From: Bacillota bacterium
GTDB taxonomy: Bacteria > Bacillota > Limnochordia > Limnochordales > ZCTH02-B6
Assembly: GCA_017577945.1 (NCBI GenBank)
Contig: PKQS01000009.1
Location: 372,001-436,000, forward strand
Reading direction: 5' to 3'
Length of the DNA: 64,000 nt
The notes under the pieces were generated by a model that worked only from the letters and a program-made list of their open reading frames with translations, did not search any database and was not told the DNA's origin. Shown one piece after another: positions 58,496 to 64,000 of this stretch. The position numbers were made by a program, and so were the translations under genes. Position 1 is the stretch's first letter; every line of letters starts with the position of its first letter.

Positions 58496-59253
58496 GGTGC
58501 AACCCCCTGCGACTCCGCCGCATCCAAGGAACGCAAGAAGTCCAGCGAGTGCAGCCACCCGCCCGCTCTCATTAGACAGAACTTCGGCAGAACATCGCCC
58601 ATCGCCTGCATGCTCTTGACAGAAGGACGCAATATTTCCAGCCTGTCCGGCTCGGATCGCAGCAGAAACCGCATGATTTCGACGGTCTCGCCGTCGAGCC
58701 GCGCCGCGCTTGGATCCGCCGTGCGGCAGCGCTCGCAGATCAAGCCGCCCAGCTCGGTGCCGAACCAAAAGGCTTCCTGTGCCCCGCAGCGGACGCAGCC
58801 GGACAAGTGCGGGCGAAAGCCCAGCTCTTGCAGGAGCTGCAGCTCGAAGTACCGCGCGGTCAGCGCGGGCTGCCGTCCTTCCGCCAGCTGGCGCAACACG
58901 GCCACGAGGACGGAAAAAAGCCGCGGGTGCGGATCATTGAGCTCGGTCAGCCGGTCGACGAGCTCCGCCACGTAGCTGGCGTAGGCCATGCGCAACAGAT
59001 CCTCACGCAGCGGCAAAAAGGAGTGCACGATCTCCCCTTGGCTGAGGGTATCCAGAGACTGGCGCTCGAACAGCAAGTACCTGCCGTGGGTAAACAGCTG
59101 CGTTGGGCCCAGCAGCCGGCTGCGGGGGCGCCTGGCGCCTTTGGCCGCCGCTTCTACTTTACCCCGTTCCGCGGTAAATAACGTAACGATTTTATCGGCT
59201 TCGCCGAGATTTCGCGTGCGAAGCACGACACCTTCCGCCTTGTACAGCGACAC
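58492..59253 (-). CDS. recO: DNA repair protein RecO
   Basis: A 253-residue mediator that loads RecA in the RecFOR pathway. The N-terminal OB fold has [20 protein letters not shown]; the C-terminal part has a zinc site CVRCG and CERC spaced 17 residues apart. GTG start with GGAGGAGG 8 nt upstream. First of recO-glyQ-glyS, all joined by 4-nt overlaps. Confidence 0.95.
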   Translation of the reverse strand: MSLYKAEGVVLRTRNLGEADKIVTLFTAERGKVEAAAKGARRPRSRLLGPTQLFTHGRYLLFERQSLDTLSQGEIVHSFLPLREDLLRMAYASYVAELVDRLTELNDPHPRLFSVLVAVLRQLAEGRQPALTARYFELQLLQELGFRPHLSGCVRCGAQEAFWFGTELGGLICERCRTADPSAARLDGETVEIMRFLLRSEPDRLEILRPSVKSMQAMGDVLPKFCLMRAGGWLHSLDFLRSLDAAESQGVAP

Positions 59254-59277
59254 GGGCGCAGCCTCCTCCGCCGGGCG

Positions 59278-59487
59278 TCACCGCCGGAACAAATACGCCA
59301 GGAGCGTGAGAATGGCGCTCAGCAAAAGCGACGTCGCGATGGGAAAGTAAAACGTCCAATTCCCGCGACGGATAACGATGTCGCCCGGCAGGCGCGGCAG
59401 GCCGAAACGTTCCACGACCACCAGCGCCAGCCCCGCCAGCATCAGCAACGCGCCCGCCGCGATCAACGTTCGCCCAATGCCGGACAA
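59278..59487 (-). CDS. DUF2905 small membrane protein
   Basis: A 69-residue protein with two transmembrane helices flanking the family motif GLPRLPGDIVIRRGNWTFYF. Function is unknown; it is widespread in bacteria and often near ruv genes. The TTG start lies 4 bases after the ruvB stop with GGAGG 8 nt upstream. Confidence 0.88.
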   Translation of the reverse strand: MSGIGRTLIAAGALLMLAGLALVVVERFGLPRLPGDIVIRRGNWTFYFPIATSLLLSAILTLLAYLFRR

Positions 59488-59490
59488 AGC

Positions 59491-60567
59491 TCACGCCTCC
59501 TCGAACAACCCCCGCTGGTTGATGCGCCCGGCGGCTTCCGGCCGCTCGCCCGCGTCGCCCTGGCGCGGCAAGGGCCGGTTCAAGTGCCGGTACGCCAACG
59601 CCGTCGCCTTCCGCCCCCGGGGCGTGCGCTCCAGATACCCGATCTGCATCAGGTACGGCTCGTACACGTCCTCGATGGTTTCCACTTCTTCCCCCGCCGC
59701 CGCGGCCAGCGTCTCGACGCCGACGGGCCCGCCGTCAAACTTGTCGATGATGGTGCTCAGCAGGGCGCGGTCGACCCGGTCGAGGCCCAGCTCGTCCACG
59801 TCCAGCAGCGACAGCGCCTCCCGCGCCACCGGCCCGGTGACGCGCCCGTCGGCCCGCACCTGCGCGTAGTCCCGTACCCGCTTCAGCAGCCGGTTGGCGA
59901 TGCGCGGCGTGCCGCGCGCCCGCCGGGCAATCTCCCGAGCGCCCTCCTCGTCGATGTCGACGCCCAGCACCTCGGCCGAGCGCTTGACGATGAGCGTCAG
60001 CTCGTCCTGGCTGTAGTATTCCAGCCGGAACAGCACGCCGAAGCGGTCGCGCAAGGGCGACGTCAACAGTCCGGCCCGGGTCGTGGCGCCGATGAGCGTA
60101 AACGGCGGCAGCTCCAGCCGCAACGTGCGCGCACTGGGGCCCCGGCCAATGACGATGTCGACGGCGAAGTCCTCCATGGCCGGGTACAGCACTTCCTCCA
60201 CGGCCCGGTTGAGGCGGTGGATTTCGTCGATAAACAAGACGTCCCGCGGCTCCAGGTTGGTCAGGATGGCCACCAGGTCCCCCTGCCGCTCGATGGCGGG
60301 ACCCGAGGTCACGCGCAAGTTGACGCCCAGCTCATTGGCGATCACATACGCCAGGGTCGTCTTGCCGAGCCCCGGCGGACCGCTCAGCAGCACGTGGTCC
60401 AGCGCCTCCGAACGCGCGAGCGCAGCTTCGATGAAGACCGCCAAGCTCTTCTTAATGGGCTCCTGGCCGATATACGCGGACAGCCGCCGCGGCCGCAGGC
60501 TGGGCTCGAGTTCTACATCTTCCGGCCTGATGCGTGCGCTGACGATCCGATCCTCGTCTCTGCTCAC
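59491..60567 (-). CDS. ruvB: Holliday junction helicase RuvB
   Basis: A 358-residue AAA+ motor that drives branch migration with RuvA. Walker A is [18 protein letters not shown], Walker [14 protein letters not shown], sensor 1 [20 protein letters not shown], and the C-terminal winged helix contains [22 protein letters not shown] start with GGGGAGG upstream. It follows ruvA by 45 bases. Confidence 0.98.
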   Translation of the reverse strand: MSRDEDRIVSARIRPEDVELEPSLRPRRLSAYIGQEPIKKSLAVFIEAALARSEALDHVLLSGPPGLGKTTLAYVIANELGVNLRVTSGPAIERQGDLVAILTNLEPRDVLFIDEIHRLNRAVEEVLYPAMEDFAVDIVIGRGPSARTLRLELPPFTLIGATTRAGLLTSPLRDRFGVLFRLEYYSQDELTLIVKRSAEVLGVDIDEEGAREIARRARGTPRIANRLLKRVRDYAQVRADGRVTGPVAREALSLLDVDELGLDRVDRALLSTIIDKFDGGPVGVETLAAAAGEEVETIEDVYEPYLMQIGYLERTPRGRKATALAYRHLNRPLPRQGDAGERPEAAGRINQRGLFEEA

Positions 60568-60612
60568 CGTGTCGACCTCCCCAGCGAGCCCACGCGCTGC
60601 TCTTTCCCAGCC

Positions 60613-61212
60613 TTACGGCAGCGTGGCCAGCTGGCGCAAAGCCAGCCGCACCAGCTGGGCCGCGTCCTCCGCGCCCGGCGCCGCCTGGCGCGCCGCGCGC
60701 ACAGCCCTGGCCGCGTCCGCCTGGGCGTATCCCAGCGCCATCAGCGCCGCCACCGCATCTTCCTCGGCCGCCGACCCAGCCGCGGCTTCCGCCGGCGCGC
60801 CGAGAGCCGCATCGGCCTGCAGCTTGCCCTTCAGCTCCAGGATGAGGCGCTGGGCCGTCTTGCGCCCTACGCCGGGAATGCGCGTCAGCGTGGCCTCGTC
60901 GCCCTCCACCACCGCGCGCCGGAATTCCTCCGGACGCAAGGTCGACAGCGCCGTAAGCGCCAGCTTGGGTCCCAGGCCCGACACGCTCACGATCTGCTCG
61001 AACAAGCGCAGTTCCTCTTCCCGGGCGAAGCCGTACAGGGCGAGGGTGTCTTCCCGCACGTACGTGTGCACGTGCAGCGTCGTTTCTTGCCCCGGGGACA
61101 GCTCGGCGGCCGTCGCCGCGGGCACCGCCACGCGAAAGCCGACGCCGCCGACGTCGATGACCGTCCAATCCGGTCCGCACCTTACGACCCGGCCCCGCAG
61201 CAGGCTAATCAA
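60613..61212 (-). CDS. ruvA: Holliday junction-binding protein RuvA
   Basis: A 199-residue tetrameric junction-binding protein. The OB fold has MISLLRGRVV and HVHTYVREDTLALYGFA. The two helix-hairpin-helix motifs are LFEQIVSVSGLGPKLALTAL and LTRIPGVGRKTAQRLILELK. The C-terminal domain III that contacts RuvB has VAALMALGYAQADAARAV. The TTG start overlaps ruvC by 8 nt. Confidence 0.97.
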   Translation of the reverse strand: MISLLRGRVVRCGPDWTVIDVGGVGFRVAVPAATAAELSPGQETTLHVHTYVREDTLALYGFAREEELRLFEQIVSVSGLGPKLALTALSTLRPEEFRRAVVEGDEATLTRIPGVGRKTAQRLILELKGKLQADAALGAPAEAAAGSAAEEDAVAALMALGYAQADAARAVRAARQAAPGAEDAAQLVRLALRQLATLP

Positions 61213-61705
61213 GCTCGCACGCCCCCCAACGCCGCTTGGTCTGCATCGTCTGGGCGCACGTCAGCGCCACCGCCAGCGCGTCGGTGACGTCGTCGGGCCG
61301 CGGCACCTCGTCCAGCGCCAGCAGCGCTTTGACCATGTAGCCCACCTGTTCTTTGGCGGCACGCCCTTGTCCCGTGACGGCCAGCTTGACTTCCAGTGGA
61401 GTGAACTCGCGCACTTCCAGGCCTGCTTCCGCGGCGGCCAGCAAAATGACGCCGCGCGCTTGCCCTACCGCCATGGCGCTGCGGGCGTTCTTATTGAAGA
61501 ACAGTTCTTCGATGGCCAAAACGTCCGGCGACAGCTCGCGGATGATGCCGCTCACGGCTTCGTATAGCATGCGCAGCCGCACGGCCTCGGGCACTCCGGC
61601 GGGCGTGCGCAAGCCGCCGAAGCGGACGGCCGTCGGCCGCGGCAAGCCGTCGACGACGCCGTAGCCCGTAATCGACAGGCCCGGATCGATGCCGAGAATT
61701 CGCAA
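61205..61705 (-). CDS. ruvC: Holliday junction resolvase RuvC
   Basis: A 166-residue endonuclease that cuts Holliday junctions. Acidic residues of the active site are visible: D7 (ILGIDPGLSITGYG), E66/E67 (LAIEELFFNKN) and the DDVTDALAVAL segment near the end. TTG start with GGGAGG 10 nt upstream. Bacillus lacks RuvC and uses RecU, so its presence is a point of difference from that group. Confidence 0.97.
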   Translation of the reverse strand: MRILGIDPGLSITGYGVVDGLPRPTAVRFGGLRTPAGVPEAVRLRMLYEAVSGIIRELSPDVLAIEELFFNKNARSAMAVGQARGVILLAAAEAGLEVREFTPLEVKLAVTGQGRAAKEQVGYMVKALLALDEVPRPDDVTDALAVALTCAQTMQTKRRWGACELD

Positions 61706-61786
61706 ACCGGAACGTCCTCCCAGCCGACTCTTTGTTCGGCTTTCGCTGTCGGTTCCGGTCTTTCCTTCTCGGACGCCGCGGCGCGG

Positions 61787-62155
61787 CTACGGCGCCGTCA
61801 GGCCCTCAAGAATTTGAAACAGCTCGTCGTCGCCCGAGAAAGCGATGCCTCGCTCGACATCGAGGCGCTGAAAGGTCGACAGCTGTTCCACGGGAATCCC
61901 CGTGGTCTCCACCAGGCGGCTGCATCCACCGGGGTTCCCGGCGTAAATCGCCACTTCGCCGGCGTACACGCCGACGAACCTGTCCGCCAAGTCAGCTTCC
62001 GAACAAACCGGCTCGGCCGGCAGCGTCTCCGCGATGGGCGCCGCCGGTTCCGGCCCCGGCGGCGCCGGAACCAGCGCGCCCAGAGCGGCGACGAAACCGG
62101 CGGCGAACGCTCCCGCCGCCGCCAGCCAAGCGAGCCAGCGCCAGCGCTGCGGCAC
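61787..62155 (-). CDS. bofC: BofC C-terminal domain-like sporulation protein
   Basis: A 122-residue protein with one N-terminal transmembrane or signal helix (about 5-28) and a domain reading DRFVGVYAGEVAIYAGNPGG, then TGIPVEQLSTFQRLDVERGI and closing DELFQILEGL. This matches the C-terminal domain of BofC, the forespore-secreted inhibitor in pro-SigK processing; the N-terminal BofC domain is absent. In Bacillus bofC precedes ruvA-ruvB, and here it precedes ruvC-ruvA-ruvB. GTG at 62155 has GGAGGG 7 nt upstream. Confidence 0.65.
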   Translation of the reverse strand: MPQRWRWLAWLAAAGAFAAGFVAALGALVPAPPGPEPAAPIAETLPAEPVCSEADLADRFVGVYAGEVAIYAGNPGGCSRLVETTGIPVEQLSTFQRLDVERGIAFSGDDELFQILEGLTAP

Positions 62156-62232
62156 GGCGCATCCCTCCACGCACGGGCACGAAGGCATATTTTTCCGTAG
62201 CGTGCCCCATGCGCGGGGATTTCAACCGTCCG

Positions 62233-62985
62233 CTACGACTCCAGCGCCTGCAGCACGTCTTCGGGCACGTCGAAGTTAGCCGACACGGACTGGACGTCGT
62301 CGTGGTCTTCCAGCGCGTCCAGCAGCTTGAACAGCTGCTCCGCCGTATGGCCCGACACCGGGACAGTAGTGGAAGGAATGCGGCGCGGCTCCGCCGCCGT
62401 GGCGACGTACCCGGCCGCCTCCAGCTTCTCCCTCACGGCGTGGAGCTCCGCCGGGTCGGTGTACACCTCGATGTAGTCGTCCTCGATCTGGACGTCCTCG
62501 GCCCCGGCCTCCAGCGCCTCCATCAAGAACGCGTCTTCGTCCGCGACCGCCGCGCGGTCGAACGTGATGACGCCTCGCCGCGTAAACATCCAGGACACGC
62601 AGCCCGTCTCGCCCAGGCTGCCGCCGTAGCGCGAGAAAAGATGCCGAATCTCGCTGGCGGTGCGGTTGCGGTTGTCCGTCATAATCTCGAGCAAAATGGC
62701 GACGCCTCCGGGGCCGTAACCTTCATAGATCAGCTGCTCGTAGGCGGCGCCTTCCAGCTCGCCCGTACCGCGCTTGATGGCCCGCTCGATGTTTTCCATC
62801 GGCATGTTGGCGGCTCGCGCCTGTTCAATGGCGAAGCGGAGGCGCGGATTCTTGCCAGGGTCCGGTCCTCCTTCGCGGGCTGCCAGCGTGATCTGCCGCG
62901 ACAGTTTCGTGAACAGCTTGCCGCGCCGTGCGTCTTCCTTCTGCTTCTTGTGCTTGATGTTGGCCCATTTGGAGTGACCGGCCAC
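62233..62985 (-). CDS. yebC: YebC/PmpR family protein
   Basis: A 250-residue protein of the YebC family, described as transcription regulators and, more recently, as factors helping ribosomes through polyproline stretches. The N-terminus AGHSKWANIKHKKQKEDARR is diagnostic; GPGGVAILLEIMTDNRNRTA and GCVSWMFTRRGVI follow. GTG start with GAGGTGA upstream. yebC next to ruvC is a common bacterial arrangement. Confidence 0.97.
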   Translation of the reverse strand: MAGHSKWANIKHKKQKEDARRGKLFTKLSRQITLAAREGGPDPGKNPRLRFAIEQARAANMPMENIERAIKRGTGELEGAAYEQLIYEGYGPGGVAILLEIMTDNRNRTASEIRHLFSRYGGSLGETGCVSWMFTRRGVITFDRAAVADEDAFLMEALEAGAEDVQIEDDYIEVYTDPAELHAVREKLEAAGYVATAAEPRRIPSTTVPVSGHTAEQLFKLLDALEDHDDVQSVSANFDVPEDVLQALES

Positions 62986-63062
62986 TAGCGTCTCACCTCG
63001 CACTAGCCTGTTTCCAGCACATGATCGTAACAAACGGATCCGCCCCGTGCCAAGTCGAGAAG

Positions 63063-63209
63063 ATGGACGGCCGCCTGGTGGACAAGCGCGGCAACCACCA
63101 TGAGGATTTTCTCGCCTTGCTGGAAGGTGCCGTCGAGGTCGATGGCGGATACCTCCTCGTTGAGGACAGCACCTCGACGCATAACGGGGACCCGCCCGGC
63201 TCAACGTAA
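63063..63209 (+). CDS. Possible small hypothetical protein
   Basis: A 48-residue acidic frame with GRLVDKRGNHHEDFLALLEG and GGYLLVEDSTS. It starts ATG behind a weak GAGAAG, between yebC and the P-type ATPase. No family recognised. Composition looks somewhat protein-like, but the intergenic region may equally be non-coding. Confidence 0.22.
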   Translation: MDGRLVDKRGNHHEDFLALLEGAVEVDGGYLLVEDSTSTHNGDPPGST

Positions 63210-63236
63210 TTTGGTCGCACGAGGAGGCACACTCCG

Positions 63237-64000
63237 TTGACGACGGAACGAACATCGAACACTGCTTCACATCCGACCGCCGGCGCCGCCGACCAGCTGC
63301 GCTGGGCGCAGCCCGACGCGGCTGCGGTGCTGGCGGCGCTGGGGTCCGACGCCCAAACGGGTCTTTCGTCCAGCGAGGCGGCGGCGCGCCTGGCTCGCTA
63401 CGGGCCCAACAAGCTGCCCTCGGCGCCCCGCCGCAGCTTCGTCCAGATGTTGTGGGAACAGCTGACGGAGCCGCTGGTTTTGGTGCTGCTGGGGGCGGCG
63501 GTGCTGTCGGCCGTTCTGAGGGAATGGGTGGACGTTTTCGTCATCCTCGCCATCGCCTTGCTCAACGCCGTCTTGGGAGCGACGCAAGAACAGCGCGCCG
63601 AGGCTTCGCTGGAAGCGCTCAAACGCATCAGCGCGCCCACGGCCCGGGTCGTGCGGGACGGGCATGTACGCCAAATTCCCGCGGAAGAACTGGTCCCGGG
63701 CGATATCATTCTTCTGGAGGCCGGCGACAGCGTGCCAGCCGACGCGCGGCTCCTGGAGACCGCCGCGCTGAAAGTGGACGAATCGACGCTCACGGGTGAG
63801 TCGGAGCCTGTGGAAAAGCGGGCCGCGCCCATCGACGCCGCCCAAGTGCACGGCCTCGGGGACCTGGCCAATCTCGTCTTCAGCGGCACAACGGTGACCT
63901 ACGGCCGCGGCGTCGGCGTCGTGTACGCGACGGGCATCAACACGGCCCTAGGCAAGATCGCCGGCATTCTGGCGGAAGAGCCCGCCGAAGAGACGCCGCT
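63237..64000 (+). CDS. Cation-transporting P-type ATPase (Ca2+ type), partial
   Basis: The first 254 residues of a P-type ATPase; the remainder is beyond the window. The cation ATPase N-terminal domain (GLSSSEAAARLARYGPNKLP) is followed by two helices (EPLVLVLLGAAVLSAVL and DVFVILAIALLNAVLG) and the actuator domain with VPGDIILLEAGDSVPADARL and LTGESEPVEK, whose TGES loop is near 187-190. The order fits P2A calcium pumps of the SERCA/PMR type. The phosphorylation motif DKTGT is not reached. TTG start with GAGGAGG 9 nt upstream. Confidence 0.93.
   Translation, partial: MTTERTSNTASHPTAGAADQLRWAQPDAAAVLAALGSDAQTGLSSSEAAARLARYGPNKLPSAPRRSFVQMLWEQLTEPLVLVLLGAAVLSAVLREWVDVFVILAIALLNAVLGATQEQRAEASLEALKRISAPTARVVRDGHVRQIPAEELVPGDIILLEAGDSVPADARLLETAALKVDESTLTGESEPVEKRAAPIDAAQVHGLGDLANLVFSGTTVTYGRGVGVVYATGINTALGKIAGILAEEPAEETP

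Overview
This window is a chromosomal segment of a GC-rich, endospore-forming member of the Bacillota. Sporulation genes are scattered along its length: spoIIP, spoIIR, sigG, spoIIGA, sigE, an alpha/beta-type SASP, two small CotF-like coat proteins and a bofC-like gene. They sit beside a Gram-positive style division and cell wall (dcw) cluster. High GC, frequent GTG/TTG starts, and housekeeping order that only partly matches Bacillus suggest a deep-branching lineage such as Limnochordia or Symbiobacteriia. That placement is inference; no 16S rRNA gene lies here. No CRISPR array, insertion sequence, prophage or rRNA operon was seen.

Layout. 1-5161 (minus): peptide ABC transport genes, namely a signal peptide joined to only the second half of a solute-binding fold (cut by the window edge), a tRNA-Ala(CGC) with its own promoter and terminator, two permeases and a complete binding protein with a hairpin-rich leader. 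5459-11584: two SNF2-type ATPase modules. One is split (SNF2 ATPase plus YqhG-like partner, overlapping by 4 nt). The other is a single 987-residue protein that appears to join the same two parts and adds a tail with nine CxxC pairs. A gamma-carbonic anhydrase lies between them. 11643-21288: spoIIP, a glyoxalase-fold protein, UPF0182, hslO, ftsK/spoIIIE, pgeF, nrdR, ylmC and spoIIR. 21311-23967: sigG, divergent from spoIIGA-sigE. 23985-40980 (minus): the dcw cluster read as mraZ-rsmH-ftsL-PBP-murE-murF-mraY-ftsW-murG-murC-murB-murA-ftsQ-ftsA-ftsZ, with a clear MraZ operator, no murD and an unusually short ftsA.

41071-49374: an isolated sufB with its own promoter and terminator, citrate synthase, cutA, SASP, pepF, a divergent aroA, two coat genes and an EamA transporter. 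49402-52809: tRNA-Glu and a CAT-anticodon tRNA behind a perfect consensus promoter, then rpoD and dnaG. 52881-62985 (minus): ppdK, recO-glyQ-glyS with 4-nt overlaps, ruvC-ruvA-ruvB, a DUF2905 protein, a bofC-like gene and yebC. 63237-64000: the start of a Ca2+-type P-type ATPase, cut by the window end.

How the genes work together. The dcw cluster supplies peptidoglycan precursors and the divisome. FtsK/SpoIIIE, SpoIIP, SpoIIR, SpoIIGA, SigE, SigG and BofC cover engulfment, DNA translocation and the mother-cell/forespore signalling chain, and SASP and CotF proteins belong to the mature spore. RecO and RuvABC form a recombination group. The least understood part is the pair of SNF2/YqhG-like modules at 5.4-11.6 kb, which I regard as the best candidate for an undescribed system. 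Start codons were chosen by Shine-Dalgarno spacing and family N-termini and often lie inside a longer open frame.
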